Shown: positions 16,881 through 26,120, counted from the stretch's first letter. The stretch is 56,412 bases of DNA from Olsenella sp. An293 (GCF_002159495.1 NZ_NFIT01000016.1:1-56412); one strand, 5' to 3'. Notes: generated from the letters alone by a model not told the origin. Made by a program: numbers and translations.

Positions 16881-17897
16881 ATGGCCAACAGCATCGCCTA
16901 CACCAGGAACTACACGGCCGTCCTGGACGAGGTCTACAAGAGGGCCGCGTGCTCGACGTGCCTGAACTCGCCGCGCCGCATGGCGCGCGCGGGGCGCAAC
17001 GCCAAGGAGATCATGGTCCCGAAGATCGAGGTGACGGGGCTCGGCGACTACACGCGCAACGTGGGCTACAAGACCGGCTCGATCACCTACGAGTTCGAGA
17101 CCAAGACGTTCAACTACGACCGCGGCATCAGGCTGCTGGCCGACGTCATGGACGTGGAGGAGGCCGGGGTCCTCGACTGCTTCGTGGCGGCGGGCTCCGA
17201 GCTCCAGCGCACGCAGGTGGCGCCGGAGGCCGACGCCTTCACGTTCTCCGAGATCGCGGGGCACGAGGGCGTGACGCCCGCCGTCGAGGACTTCGCCGAC
17301 GCGGAGGCCGAGGACGTGCTGGCTTCGCTCCGCGCCGCGACGAACGCGATGGACGAGGCGGAGGTGACCACCGGGAGCCGCATCCTCTTCATCACGCCGA
17401 CCTTGAAGGGCGTGCTGGACGACTTCAGCCTGGCGAACCCGGCGCGCTCCAACCGCGTGCTCGAGCGCTTCAGCCGCGTCGTGGAGGTGCCGCAGACGCG
17501 CTTCTACACGGCGATCGCGCTGAACTCCGGCGAGGAGGACCAGTTCGGGTACTCCCGCGCCGAGGGGACCTACCAGCTCACCGAGGACACCTCCGTGGTC
17601 TCGGGCAAGACCTACTACACGAAGAGCGGCGAGCAGTACACGCCCGTCTCGAGCCCGGCCTCGGGCAGCCTCTCGAGCTACTACGAGCTCGTGGGCGCGG
17701 GCGCTCCGATCAACTTCATGGTCGTGGAGCGCTCGGCGGTGATCAAGTTCGACAAGCACGTGGCCTCGAGGGTCTTCTCGCCCGACGAGCTGGAGAACCT
17801 GGACAGCTACATGATGAAGTACCGCAAGTACGGCATCGTGGAGCTGCTGGACAACAAGCTGGACGGCGTGCACGTCTCCTGCGCGCCGCTGGCGTGA
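16881..17897 (+). CDS. Major capsid protein
   Basis: 338 residues starting MANSIAYTRNYTAVLDEVY, a usual start for this capsid family, placed right after scaffold. A cysteine-containing segment (CSTCLNSPRR) lies near the N-terminus. The stretch at roughly residues 227-277 (YQLTEDTSVVSGKTYYTKSG onward, Ser/Pro/Tyr-rich) looks like an inserted surface domain, since flanking sequence reads as continuous capsid core. Its stop overlaps the GTG start of the next gene. HK97-like fold is inferred from context. Confidence 0.82.
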   Translation: MANSIAYTRNYTAVLDEVYKRAACSTCLNSPRRMARAGRNAKEIMVPKIEVTGLGDYTRNVGYKTGSITYEFETKTFNYDRGIRLLADVMDVEEAGVLDCFVAAGSELQRTQVAPEADAFTFSEIAGHEGVTPAVEDFADAEAEDVLASLRAATNAMDEAEVTTGSRILFITPTLKGVLDDFSLANPARSNRVLERFSRVVEVPQTRFYTAIALNSGEEDQFGYSRAEGTYQLTEDTSVVSGKTYYTKSGEQYTPVSSPASGSLSSYYELVGAGAPINFMVVERSAVIKFDKHVASRVFSPDELENLDSYMMKYRKYGIVELLDNKLDGVHVSCAPLA

Positions 17898-18283
17898 GCG
17901 AGGGGCTGACGGGCGCGGCGGGCCGCGGCCCCGCGCCCGTCTCCTACGACTTCTACCTCGACGGGTACGGCGGGGCGCTTTCCGCCGAGGCGCTCGCGGA
18001 GGCGCTGCCGGCGGCGGTGCGGTGCGTGGGCGCGCTCACGGGGGCGCGCGACGCGCGCGAGGAGTGGGACGACGATCAGGCCGAAGCCTGGCGGCGCGCC
18101 GTCTGCGCGGCGGCCGACGCCTTCGCCGAGTACGGCGAGGGGCGCGTGGGAGGCTTCTCCATCGGGTCCTTCTCGGTGACCAACTACCGCGACGAGGGCA
18201 CGACCGGCTCGGTGGTGGCGCGGGAGGCCGCGCTCGCGGAGCTCGCGGGGACGGGCCTCTGCTTCTCGGGGGTGCGCCGATGA
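17894..18283 (+). CDS. Head-tail connector protein (gp6-like)
   Basis: 129 residues from a GTG overlapping the capsid stop. The protein is mainly helical, with an acidic central helix (EEWDDDQAEAWRRAVCAAADAFAEYG) broken by a glycine segment and a beta-like IGSFSVTNY. Position immediately after the capsid gene is that of DNA-packaging/head-completion adaptors. The N-terminal ~15 residues are Gly/Ala/Pro-rich and may be dispensable. The next gene overlaps by 4 bases. Function is assigned mainly by position. Confidence 0.6.
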   Translation: MSEGLTGAAGRGPAPVSYDFYLDGYGGALSAEALAEALPAAVRCVGALTGARDAREEWDDDQAEAWRRAVCAAADAFAEYGEGRVGGFSIGSFSVTNYRDEGTTGSVVAREAALAELAGTGLCFSGVRR

Positions 18284-18609
18284 GGTACCTGAGGCCGATA
18301 CCCAAGAGGCTCCTGCCCGACGACATGCTGGTGTTCCTGCCCGCGGAGGGCGGCGGGCGCGGCGAGAGCCGCCTCGTGCGCCACGTGAGGTTCGAGCGCG
18401 CGGAGGGGGTCGTCTCCGACGCGCACCGCTCGGCCGACGCGGGGCACGGGACCGTGTTCGTGGACGCGGTGAACAGCGAGGGCGCCCTCGAGGTGCCGGC
18501 CGGGGCGCGCGTGCTGATCGGCGCGGGGCCGTCGATGCTCGTTCGCTCTTGTCGCCGGTGCTGCGTGGTGCGCGGCCAGGTGCACCACTGGGAGCTGGAG
18601 GTGGGCTGA
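18280..18609 (+). CDS. Minor capsid / head-closure protein
   Basis: 109 residues. The opening RYLRPIPKRLLPDDMLVF resembles the PIPKxLL start of the Minor_capsid_1 family. The remainder is beta-rich with VFVDAVNSEGALEVPAGARVLIG, consistent with a head-closure fold. Overlaps both neighbours (ATGA at each junction), so it belongs to one translational unit with the connector genes. Confidence 0.65.
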   Translation: MRYLRPIPKRLLPDDMLVFLPAEGGGRGESRLVRHVRFERAEGVVSDAHRSADAGHGTVFVDAVNSEGALEVPAGARVLIGAGPSMLVRSCRRCCVVRGQVHHWELEVG

Positions 18610-19067
18610 TGGCATGCTCCGAGGACCTCGGCGCCCACGTGCCGGACGACTGGGACGCCGAGGGCGGCGGGGTCGCCGGCGCGGCGGTCGCGCTGCTCCG
18701 AGCGCTCGGCTACGGCAACGCGTTCTGCTCGCCGCCCCCGGCGCGCCTCTGCTGCGAGCCGATCGTGCTGACACAAGGCGCGCTCGAGCGCGAGGCGCGG
18801 CTCGCGGACGGCACGGAGCGCGGGCGGGTGCCCGTGGACGTGCTGGTGTGCTGCGAGGCCGCGCGCGACGCGGAGGCGACCTGCCGCGCGGTGGAGCGCG
18901 ACCTGCGCCGGGGCTCCTGGACGGGCTTCGGCGAGGGCTGGCGGTGCAGGGTGGCGGCCGCGGACTCCGGGGGCTCGGCGCCGAGGGGCCGCGACGGCTC
19001 CGGGCGCTGGCTCTGGGGTTTCACGCTGATTCTGACGGTGGTGATCGACTTTGGCGGACAGGGTTAG
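18609..19067 (+). CDS. Minor capsid / tail-terminator-like protein
   Basis: 152 residues, ATG overlapping the preceding stop (TGATG). The core has ALGYGNAFCSPP, EPIVLTQGALER and PVDVLVCCEAARDAEATCRAVERDL, and it ends in a beta strand LTVVIDFGG. This layout matches proteins that cap the tail tube in related prophages. Beyond this gene, tail tube, chaperone and tape-measure genes would be expected but are missing. Assignment rests on order and weak similarity. Confidence 0.55.
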   Translation: MACSEDLGAHVPDDWDAEGGGVAGAAVALLRALGYGNAFCSPPPARLCCEPIVLTQGALEREARLADGTERGRVPVDVLVCCEAARDAEATCRAVERDLRRGSWTGFGEGWRCRVAAADSGGSAPRGRDGSGRWLWGFTLILTVVIDFGGQG

Positions 19068-19236
19068 GGCCGGTCGCGGTGTGGACGACCGCGACGTGGT
19101 GCGCAAGAGCAACCCGCTGCAGCGGGCGGCGCAGGGCGCGCGCGAGCAGCGGGCGGGCTCAGCGGAGACCGACCGCATGGGGCGCGAGCAGCAGCGGCGC
19201 GCCACCGCCTACGGGCGGGCTCGGGGGCGGCTGTGA
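19051..19236 (+). CDS. Short Arg-rich peptide, possible deletion-junction remnant
   Basis: 61 codons from a TTG that overlaps the previous gene's end; its stop overlaps the GTG of the Dit gene. The peptide is highly charged (GREQQRRATAYGRARGRL) and recognisable as no family. It fills exactly the spot where tail tube, chaperones and tape measure should be. It may be a real small gene or the fused remains of a large deletion, for example a tape-measure C-terminus. Confidence 0.4.
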   Translation: MADRVRAGRGVDDRDVVRKSNPLQRAAQGAREQRAGSAETDRMGREQQRRATAYGRARGRL

Positions 19237-19949
19237 GCTCCATCGTGTACAACGGGCACGACCTCTCACCGTACGTGACGGCCGAGCTGGTGGAGCCGGC
19301 GGGGCACGCGCTCTCGCCGAGGGCGCTCATGGTGCCGGGGCGGCCGGGCGCGGCGCTCTTGGGCTGCGAGCTGCCGCCGCGCGTCCTGCGCGTGCGGCTC
19401 TTCCTCGACGCGGGCATTTCTCTCGGTGCGGACGAGCGCTCGGAGATCCGTCACGTGCTGTACGGGTGGCTCGTGGCGCCCTCGGGCGCCGAGCTCGAGC
19501 TGCCCGGGGAGCCGGGGCTCTCGTGGCGCGACGCCGTGGTGACGGACGCCTCCGACTGGGACTCGCTCTTCGAGGACGGCAGCTGCGAGCTGGCGTTCAC
19601 GTGCTTCGACCCGGTGGCCTACGGGGAGGGGAGGTCGAGCGCGGCGGGCACGCTGACGGTCGGCGGCACGTGGGCGACGTGGCCGGTCGTGACGCTGACG
19701 GCGCTCGCGGGCCCCTCGGTGAGGGTGGCCGACGGTCTGGGGCGCTACGTGCTCGTAGAGCGCGAGTTCGCCGCCGGGGACGAGGTCCTTCTCGACTTCC
19801 GGCGCGAGGCCGTGACGGTGGAGGGAGAGGACGCCTCCGCCGACGTGGCCGTGGAGAGCACGTTCTTCTCGCTTGTTCCCGGGGAGCACACGCTGACGTT
19901 CACGGGCTGTTCCGCTCACACGGTGGCGTGGACGGAGAGGTGGCTCTGA
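19233..19949 (+). CDS. Distal tail protein (Dit)
   Basis: 238 residues from a GTG overlapping the preceding stop. The N-terminus IVYNGHDLSPYV and the following VPGRPGA segment fit siphovirus Dit proteins, which form the hub joining tail tube to the tip. The C-terminal half is a beta-rich galectin-like region (DGLGRYVLVEREFAAGDEVLLDF). TTCTTCTCG occurs in frame at 19863-19871, encoding part of STFFSLVPG. The next gene (Tal) overlaps by 1 base. A hub without a tape-measure gene is unusual. Confidence 0.78.
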   Translation: MSSIVYNGHDLSPYVTAELVEPAGHALSPRALMVPGRPGAALLGCELPPRVLRVRLFLDAGISLGADERSEIRHVLYGWLVAPSGAELELPGEPGLSWRDAVVTDASDWDSLFEDGSCELAFTCFDPVAYGEGRSSAAGTLTVGGTWATWPVVTLTALAGPSVRVADGLGRYVLVEREFAAGDEVLLDFRREAVTVEGEDASADVAVESTFFSLVPGEHTLTFTGCSAHTVAWTERWL

Positions 19950-21121
19950 TGGTGCCGACGCTCTACCTCTTCGACCGCTTCGACGGGCGGCTGGGGATCC
20001 TGCCAGCCGTGGGCGCGGTGACGCACGTCGAGGAGGTCGGCGGCGAGGACACGATCGAGTTCGACTGCGCGCTCGCCCCCGAGAAGGGCGAGCGGCTGCT
20101 GTGGCGCGACCCGACGGACGGCGTGTGGCGCGAGCACGTGGTGGTGCGCACCGACGAGCCGCTGGGCGCGCCGGCGCACGTCTACGCGGAGTCCTCGCTC
20201 TGCGAGCTCCTGGGCGACTTCGTCGAGGAGGAGCAGCTGGTTGCCAAGACGGCCTCCGAGGCGCTGGCGGCGGTTCTCGCTCACACGCGCTGGACGGTCG
20301 GCGACGTTGGTGTTGGCGCGACGGAGCGGGGGTGCCTGCTCTACCACGTGAACGCGCTCGCGGCGCTCAGGCGCGTCGAGGAGGTGTGGGGCGGCGAGGC
20401 CGAGGCGGTGATCGCCGTGGCCAACGGGCGCGTGGCCTCGCGGACGGTCAACCTGCCCGCGCGGCGCGGCGAGTGGCGCGGGGCGCGCTTCAGCTACGGC
20501 AAGACGCTCGCGGCGTGCACGCGCACGGTGCTCGAGGACGAGGTGTTCACGGCGCTCTACGGCTACGGGAAGGGCCTGCCGATCTACGACGAGCAGGGCG
20601 TGGCGACAGGCGGGTTCACGAGGCGGTTGACCTTCGGTTCTGTGAACAACGACGTGAACTGGGTGGGCGACGACGACGCGCGCCTGGTGTGGGGTCGCCC
20701 CGACGGCGCGTGCGGGAGGGCGCACCGTTTCGGGCACGTGGTGTTCCCGGACTGCGAGGACGCGACGGAGCTCAAGGCGCTGACCGAGGCGGCGCTCGCG
20801 GCGGCGTGCGAGCCGCGCGTCTCCTACGAGGTGGACGTCGCCGCCGTGGACGGCGGCGCGGGCGTGCGGCCGGGCGACGACGTGGCAGTGGTCGACTCGT
20901 CGCGCTCGCCCGAGTGGCACCTGCGCGCCCGCTGCGTGCGACGCGTGCGCGAGCTCGGCGAGGGCAGGCCCGTCGTGCGTCTCACGCTGGGCGCGGTCGA
21001 GCGCACGACGTGGGCGGCGTCGGCAGACGTGGCCGCGCGCGTGACGGCGGTCGAGGAGACGGCGGCGACGGCGTCAGACACGGTGGCGTCCTACGAGGAC
21101 CTGGGCGAGAGGGAGTTCTGA
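19949..21121 (+). CDS. Tail-associated protein (Tal), baseplate hub
   Basis: 390 residues, ATG overlapping the Dit stop. It starts [21 protein letters not shown], typical of phage tail proteins of the Tal/endopeptidase-like family, with an aromatic hub core ([27 protein letters not shown]) and a C-terminal alpha helix ([20 protein letters not shown]). It lacks an obvious lysozyme or protease extension. It forms the tip complex with Dit and the downstream receptor-binding proteins. Confidence 0.75.
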   Translation: MVPTLYLFDRFDGRLGILPAVGAVTHVEEVGGEDTIEFDCALAPEKGERLLWRDPTDGVWREHVVVRTDEPLGAPAHVYAESSLCELLGDFVEEEQLVAKTASEALAAVLAHTRWTVGDVGVGATERGCLLYHVNALAALRRVEEVWGGEAEAVIAVANGRVASRTVNLPARRGEWRGARFSYGKTLAACTRTVLEDEVFTALYGYGKGLPIYDEQGVATGGFTRRLTFGSVNNDVNWVGDDDARLVWGRPDGACGRAHRFGHVVFPDCEDATELKALTEAALAAACEPRVSYEVDVAAVDGGAGVRPGDDVAVVDSSRSPEWHLRARCVRRVRELGEGRPVVRLTLGAVERTTWAASADVAARVTAVEETAATASDTVASYEDLGEREF

Positions 21122-21122
21122 C

Positions 21123-22850
21123 ATGGCTGAGACGAGCACGTTCCCGCTGGACGGCGACGGGCTGCGCGAGGTCGTCTGGGACGAGTGCGACGCGCCCTTC
21201 GCGGGGCCGTTCGTCGCCTCGCCCGCGGACGCGGAGGGGCGCGGGATCGCGCTCTCGGTGACGCGCGGCGGCGAGGCGGTGGACCTCACGGGGGCGTCGC
21301 TCTACCTGCTGTGGCGCCACCGCGAGCTGCGCGTGCGCGGCTGCGAGCCCCTCGAGGAGGTCGACGCCGAGGCCGGAAAGTTCCGCGTGTACTGGCCCGC
21401 CGCGATGGCGCGCGCCGAGGGCACCGTCGACGCGCAGGTCATGGTCTCCTGGGACGAGCGGGCGCTCTCCTCGCTCTCCTTCACGGTGCTAGTGGGGCCC
21501 GCGCTCGCCGGCGGCGAGGGCGGGGGCTCCGACGGATACTCGATGTTCCTCGAGGCCATCCAGAAGTACGAGAACGCCGACGCCCTCATCTCCGAGGCGG
21601 TTTCCAAGGCGCAGGAGGCCGTGACGACGGCCCAAGGAGCGGTGGCCACGGCGGGCCAGGCGGTCGAGGCTGCCCAGGGCGCCTCCGGCGCGGTCGCCGC
21701 CGCCAACGCGGCCGCCGCTGCCGCGACGCAGGCGAAGGACGAGCTGCTGGAGGCGGCCGAGCGCGGCGACTTCGACGGCGCGGACGGCCTACCGGGCGCC
21801 GACGGCGAGGACGGGGCTCCCGGTGCCGACGGACAGGACGGCACCGACGGCGTGAGCCCCACGGCCAAGGTGGAGCAGACCGAGACGGGCGCGGTGGTGA
21901 CCATCACGGACGCCACGGGCACCACCACGGCGACCCTCACGCACGGCCCCAAGGGAGACAAGGGCGACAACGGGGAGAAGGGCGACAAGGGCGACCCCTT
22001 CGAGTACTCCGACTTCACCGCGGAGCAACTGGAGGCCCTGCGCGGCCCCAAGGGCGACAAGATGACGCTCGACGACCTCACCGAGGAGGAGATCGAATCC
22101 CTGCGCGGAGAGAAGGGTGACAAGGGCGACCCGTTCACCTACGGGGATTTCACACCCGAGCAGCTGGAGGCGCTGCGCGGTCCCCAGGGCGTGCAGGGGT
22201 CCCCAGGCCCACAGGGCGAGCCCGGCGAGGCGTTCACCTATGCGGACTTCACCGAGGAGCAGTTGGCGGCGCTGCAGGGGCCTCAGGGCGTCCAGGGGCC
22301 TCCCGGAACCGACGGCAGCGACGGTGCCCCAGGGGCGAATGGCGCCGACGGCGTGAGCTGCACGCACTCGTGGGCCGGGTCGGTGCTCACCGTGACGAGC
22401 GCAAGCGGAACGAGCTCCGCCGACCTGCGCGGCCCAAAGGGCGACGCGTTCACGTTCGAGGACTTCACCGCCGAGCAGCTCGAGGGGCTGCGCGGCGAGG
22501 ACGGGGTCGACGGCGCACCCGGCGCCGACGGCCAGGACGGTGCACCGGGGGCGGATGGCCAGGACGGGGCCGACGCCGAGATCTTGGGCGCGACCGCCAC
22601 GGTGGACGCCTCCACGGGCACGCCGTCCGTGACCGTGACGCTCGGCGGCACTCCCGGGGCGCGCACGTTCGCCTTCGCCTTCTCCGGCCTCAAGGGAGAG
22701 ACCGGCGAGCAGGGGCCGCAGGGCGCGCCCGGCCAGGACGGCTCCGACGGCGCGCCGGGCACGACGCCCGACCTCTCGGCCTACGCGACGAAGCAGTACG
22801 TCGACCAGGCGATCGCCGACCTTGACGACCTGAGTGGGGTGGAATTCTGA
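21123..22850 (+). CDS. Upper-baseplate / receptor-binding protein with collagen-like repeats
   Basis: 575 residues. Residues 1-130 resemble BppU-type N-domains ([27 protein letters not shown]). A helical stalk (~140-215, Ala-rich) follows. The remainder holds Gly-X-Y collagen-like tracts ([16 protein letters not shown] and similar) alternating with a repeated module of the form FTxEQLExLRGPxG, seen four to five times. The end ([16 protein letters not shown]) is a helical tip. Collagen repeats give trimeric, length-variable fibres and recombine easily. It probably presents receptor-binding tips to the host surface. Confidence 0.75.
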   Translation: MAETSTFPLDGDGLREVVWDECDAPFAGPFVASPADAEGRGIALSVTRGGEAVDLTGASLYLLWRHRELRVRGCEPLEEVDAEAGKFRVYWPAAMARAEGTVDAQVMVSWDERALSSLSFTVLVGPALAGGEGGGSDGYSMFLEAIQKYENADALISEAVSKAQEAVTTAQGAVATAGQAVEAAQGASGAVAAANAAAAAATQAKDELLEAAERGDFDGADGLPGADGEDGAPGADGQDGTDGVSPTAKVEQTETGAVVTITDATGTTTATLTHGPKGDKGDNGEKGDKGDPFEYSDFTAEQLEALRGPKGDKMTLDDLTEEEIESLRGEKGDKGDPFTYGDFTPEQLEALRGPQGVQGSPGPQGEPGEAFTYADFTEEQLAALQGPQGVQGPPGTDGSDGAPGANGADGVSCTHSWAGSVLTVTSASGTSSADLRGPKGDAFTFEDFTAEQLEGLRGEDGVDGAPGADGQDGAPGADGQDGADAEILGATATVDASTGTPSVTVTLGGTPGARTFAFAFSGLKGETGEQGPQGAPGQDGSDGAPGTTPDLSAYATKQYVDQAIADLDDLSGVEF

Positions 22851-24235
22851 TGGCCGTGGGGACGATCCAGAAGTCCGTCTTCACCGACATCGCCAACGCG
22901 ATACGGGTGCAGAACGGCGGTACGGGCACCTACCTGCCCTCGGAGATGGCGGCTGCGGTGCTCGCGCTCGACGGGACCCAGGCGGAGACGCCGTTCCAGG
23001 CGGTGGCGGCGACGGGCACGGGCGTGATCTCCGACTCCGTGTTCGACGCGATAGCCGACGCGATCCGCGCGCAAAACGGGCTTGCCGAGACGTACAAGCC
23101 GAGCGAGATGGCGCCGGCGATTCTGGCGCTCTCCTGGGACACCGGCGTCAAGATCCGCGCGCTGCTGCTCTCGGACGGGACGCTCGAGTTCAACTACCGC
23201 GACGGGCGGTCCTCGTCGGTGCCCGGCGCGGTCATCCTCAAGGCGTGGGAGGTCGACCCGGCCGGGTACGCGTCCGCCGGGGCGCGGCCGTGGGACGACG
23301 ACAAGCTCTCCGTCACGCGGGCGGTCATCGACGAGGACATGGAGTCGAGCGCCCTCGCCAGCGCCGCCTACCTCTTCCACGGCTGCGAGAACCTCGTGGA
23401 GGTCGAGGGGTTCGGCCACCTCGTCACGCCGACCAACATGAACCAGATGTTCGTGAGCTGCGCCTCGCTGGAGACGATATGGGCGAACAGCTTCTACGGG
23501 TCCGTCGAGAGCGGGACCCTCATGTTCAGCGGGTGCCGACGCCTCGTCGGGGAGAGGGGCTACGTCCCGGAGCAGTCGGACGACCACCTGAACCTGCACT
23601 TCGAGTCGACCGGCGTCCTGACCCACCCGGACGGGTCGGAGGACGAGCGCGCGTGGTTCCGCTGCTACCTGTACGGCGACGGGGAGCTCGTGCTGACTGC
23701 GGCGACCGAGCCCGAGGCGGGGCGGGAGCTCGTGTCGTCGGGGCGCCTGTGCGCCAACGCGCGGTACAACTCAGTCGGCTACCAGCCATGGTACGACCGC
23801 CGCCACGACGTGGAGGCGGTGGGGATAGCCCCCGACATGGCGACCTACGACCACGTGAACACGAACTACTGGTTCTACGGGCATCAGGCCGTCACCGTGG
23901 TGGAGGGCATGGGGAACCTCCGCGGCGTGCGCGAGATGCAGCACACCTTCAACAGCTGCACGGGGCTCACCGAGATCGACCTCTCCGGGCTCGACCCGTC
24001 CTCGCTCGAGGACCTCGCCTACACCTTCGGAGGGTGCGGGTCGCTCGTGACGATCTGGGCGGACGCCGACTGGGCGCTGCCGATCTCCGGGGTGTCGGGC
24101 TTCCAGACGTTCTACCAGTGCACGTCCCTCGTGGGCGGCGCGGGAACGACCTACGCGAGCTCGCGCGCGGGCTACCAGTACATGAGGATCGACGGCGTGG
24201 GCGGCGCGGGGTACCTCACCGCGAAGAGCTCTTGA
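22850..24235 (+). CDS. Tail fibre protein with LRR-like (DUF285-type) repeats
   Basis: 461 residues, start overlapping the previous stop. Two tandem ~45-residue N-terminal repeats end in LPSEMAAAVLAL and KPSEMAPAILAL, a common attachment element of phage fibres. The rest contains LFHGCENLVEVEGFG, MFVSCASLETIW, TFNSCTGLTEIDLSG and TFGGCGSLVTIW units, characteristic of BspA/DUF285 leucine-rich repeats used in cell-surface binding. Likely host-recognition tip. It is the last gene of the structural operon; a long hairpin follows. Confidence 0.75.
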   Translation: MAVGTIQKSVFTDIANAIRVQNGGTGTYLPSEMAAAVLALDGTQAETPFQAVAATGTGVISDSVFDAIADAIRAQNGLAETYKPSEMAPAILALSWDTGVKIRALLLSDGTLEFNYRDGRSSSVPGAVILKAWEVDPAGYASAGARPWDDDKLSVTRAVIDEDMESSALASAAYLFHGCENLVEVEGFGHLVTPTNMNQMFVSCASLETIWANSFYGSVESGTLMFSGCRRLVGERGYVPEQSDDHLNLHFESTGVLTHPDGSEDERAWFRCYLYGDGELVLTAATEPEAGRELVSSGRLCANARYNSVGYQPWYDRRHDVEAVGIAPDMATYDHVNTNYWFYGHQAVTVVEGMGNLRGVREMQHTFNSCTGLTEIDLSGLDPSSLEDLAYTFGGCGSLVTIWADADWALPISGVSGFQTFYQCTSLVGGAGTTYASSRAGYQYMRIDGVGGAGYLTAKSS

Positions 24236-24239
24236 CAGG

Positions 24240-24287
24240 CACCCCTCCGGCGCGTGCGGCGCCTGCGCCGCATGTGCCGGAGGGGTG
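24240..24287 (+). terminator. Long hairpin after the structural operon
   Basis: CACCCCTCCGGC (24240-24251) pairs with GCCGGAGGGGTG (24276-24287); an inner GCGGCG/CGCCGC stem extends it. It begins 5 nt after the fibre stop. There is no T-run, so termination may be Rho-assisted. Confidence 0.6.
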
Positions 24288-24360
24288 GACGCGCCGCCGC
24301 AGGGGCTCGGGACGAACCCGCCATGCGGGCGGCGCGAGGGGCGGGGCGTCACAGCTCCCT

Positions 24361-24699
24361 CTACCTTACTTGCGTTACTACAACCTTTGCTGTCACCAAC
24401 ACGAGCGCCAGGGCAAAGAACTGCCAACTTTTCTGCATCGTCCTATTTGCCTGTCCAATCGCCGCGTTCCTAATCTCCCCGCTCTCCTCCATTAGCATCT
24501 TTCGCTCGTCCTGTGTCAACTCCGGCCTTGCAAGCCGTGCCTCGTTCTCGTCGGCCTGCAGGCTGATGATCTCCATGGAGCGCTTCGACGCGGCCGCCTC
24601 CGCATCCACGATCTTAGCCATGATGGTTTGGGCGAGCTCGTATACGTTGTTAGGCGTTTCGAGCTCCTCCTGCTCCTTCTCTTCCTTCAGATACCACAT
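24361..24699 (-). CDS. Small membrane-anchored coiled-coil protein
   Basis: 112 residues starting at MWYLKEEK, the ATG preceded by AAAGG; an upstream ATG seven codons earlier lies inside the operator and is less likely. The N-terminal ~85 residues are charged and helical (YELAQTIMAKIVDAEAAASK, RPELTQDERKMLMEESGEI), and the C-terminus is a single hydrophobic segment (WQFFALALVLVTAKVVV). It runs opposite to all other phage late genes and diverges from the regulator at 24849, suggesting expression in the lysogen. A superinfection-related role is possible but untested. Confidence 0.6.
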   Translation of the reverse strand: MWYLKEEKEQEELETPNNVYELAQTIMAKIVDAEAAASKRSMEIISLQADENEARLARPELTQDERKMLMEESGEIRNAAIGQANRTMQKSWQFFALALVLVTAKVVVTQVR

Positions 24700-24718
24700 T
24701 GCGTTACCTTTCTTTTGC

Positions 24719-24742
24719 ATATAGGGCGACTATGCCCTATAT
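24719..24742. promoter_or_regulatory. Operator: perfect ATATAGGGC dyad
   Basis: ATATAGGGC (24719-24727), spacer GACTAT, GCCCTATAT (24734-24742). A third half-site GCCCTATAT lies at 24826-24834, just before the regulator's ribosome site. The set flanks the divergent promoters of the membrane protein and the regulator. A phage regulator, plausibly the adjacent one, would bind here. Confidence 0.6.
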
Positions 24743-24848
24743 TCTAACTGGACATTCGGCAGCTGCTGTGTTGGATTCTATGACGTTCTGTAAGAAAGGG
24801 ATAGGAACTATCTTTTCCGAAAAATGCCCTATATGAGAAGGAGGCCAA

Positions 24849-25472
24849 ATGCCTAAGACTGAGATGAAGATTCCCATTCAGGGGAAATGGATGAAGAGCG
24901 TAATTAAGCGGCGTGGTTTCACTATCTATTCGCTCGGTAGATCCGTCGAACGGGGCGGAATTGGCAAAGATATCAGGACGATTCGGCGCGCCGTCTCTGA
25001 GAACAAAATCACTCCCCAGCTTCTCGACCTCATTGCCCGCGCAATAGACGTCCATCCCGACTTCCTTGCCGGCAAGTACTGCTGGACCCTTGAGCTTCCC
25101 GTCATGGACTACGAGGGCGTTAGGGACTACTGGCTCGAGAACTACCTGAATCCTGATCACTTTCCCTATATCCTTGCCGAGCAGCAGAAGCTCGGGTCCT
25201 ATCGACAGCTGCTCAACACGCTGCTCATGCACGGTGTGACCAAGGAAGACTTCCTTGAGAAAAGTCGACCCGATCGCGACAAGATGGCAGACCAGCTGGA
25301 CCTCGCCGTCACTAGGGTTCTGAAGCAGTGGTTCCCCTCTTGCTACCGAGGCGACACCGTCGACTACGCCGAAGCGATGGAGTGGCGTGACGAAAGGGAT
25401 GTCTACGAGGCCATGCTGGAATACCTCGAAGAGAGGGGCATCGTGAAGGTCGATTACCCCGGCGAGAACTAG
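24849..25472 (+). CDS. HTH-type regulator in the prophage late region
   Basis: 207 residues, ATG after GAAGGAGG. Residues ~10-80 resemble an XRE-like helix-turn-helix region (IYSLGRSVERGG, TPQLLDLIARAIDVHPDFLAGKY). The C-terminal 120 residues are helical and unassigned (YWLENYLNPDHFPYILAEQQ). Codon use is more AT-rich than the tail genes. It lies divergent to a small membrane protein across an operator with matching half-sites, indicating autoregulation. It may be a lysogenic conversion (moron) unit; not certain to bind DNA. Confidence 0.6.
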   Translation: MPKTEMKIPIQGKWMKSVIKRRGFTIYSLGRSVERGGIGKDIRTIRRAVSENKITPQLLDLIARAIDVHPDFLAGKYCWTLELPVMDYEGVRDYWLENYLNPDHFPYILAEQQKLGSYRQLLNTLLMHGVTKEDFLEKSRPDRDKMADQLDLAVTRVLKQWFPSCYRGDTVDYAEAMEWRDERDVYEAMLEYLEERGIVKVDYPGEN

Positions 25473-25496
25473 GCTCCCAACAGGTGCCCCAACCCA

Positions 25497-25531
25497 AGCG
25501 CGGCGTCACATCTCCGACGCCGCGCTTTTTT
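25497..25531 (+). terminator. Strong Rho-independent terminator
   Basis: AGCGCGGCGTC pairs with GACGCCGCGCT around an eight-base loop, followed by a run of six T (25526-25531). It ends the moron unit and insulates the lysis genes. Confidence 0.92.
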
Positions 25532-25680
25532 GTTACCCCGAGTCCCTACTGTGAACTCTTTTGTGAAGTGACGGAAGGCGACGCTTCTCAACATATCAGC
25601 AGCTAAACATGACCGTTTGTGACCACGGTCGACACTTCTCCCAGAAGGGCGGGGCGCTCCCGTCCAGGGAGGAGGCGCGC

Positions 25681-25896
25681 ATGGAGTCGGTTATCGCGGC
25701 GCTCGTGACGGGGGTGCTGACCCTCGCCGGGGTGCTCGTGTCCAACTCGCGCAGCCGCGCGGTCATGGAGGTCAAGATCGACAACCTGACGCGGCAGGTC
25801 GAGAAGCACAACCGCATGGTCGAGCGCACTTACGCCCTGGAGCAGGACGTCGCCGTCGTGAAGGCGGAGATCGAGAATCTGCGGAAGGGGCAATGA
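25681..25896 (+). CDS. Lysis-associated membrane protein (XhlA-like)
   Basis: 71 residues; the ATG follows GGAGGAGGCGCG. An N-terminal hydrophobic segment (VIAALVTGVLTLAGVLV) is followed by a basic patch and a coiled-coil (KIDNLTRQVEKHNRMVERTYALEQDV). This layout is that of small holin-associated haemolysin-type proteins. Its end overlaps the next gene (ATGATG), so both are made together. Confidence 0.6.
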   Translation: MESVIAALVTGVLTLAGVLVSNSRSRAVMEVKIDNLTRQVEKHNRMVERTYALEQDVAVVKAEIENLRKGQ

Positions 25897-26120
25897 TGGA
25901 GACATTCCTGACATCCAACGAGTGGTCGTGGCGCCTGGCAAGGACCATCGTGCAGGGCGTGCTCGGCGTGGTCGTGGCCAACGTGGACATGCTGGTGGGC
26001 TGCGCGGTTCTGGCGCCGGAGTGGCGCCCGATCGTGGTGGCGCTCGTGATGGCAGTGCTCACGCCCGTCATGGCGGAGCTCGGCGCGGCGCTGCCGTCGG
26101 GCGGTGGTTCCGATGAGTGA
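25893..26120 (+). CDS. Holin
   Basis: 75 residues with two hydrophobic helices (TIVQGVLGVVVANVDMLVG and PIVVALVMAVLTPVMAELG) and a charged C-terminal end. Size, topology and position directly before the amidase fit a class II holin that permeabilises the membrane at lysis. Overlaps both neighbours. Confidence 0.75.
   Translation: MMETFLTSNEWSWRLARTIVQGVLGVVVANVDMLVGCAVLAPEWRPIVVALVMAVLTPVMAELGAALPSGGGSDE

Noticed and set aside
24719-24742. Rho-independent terminator
   Set aside because: No T-run, and a third half-site across the divergent promoter fits an operator better.
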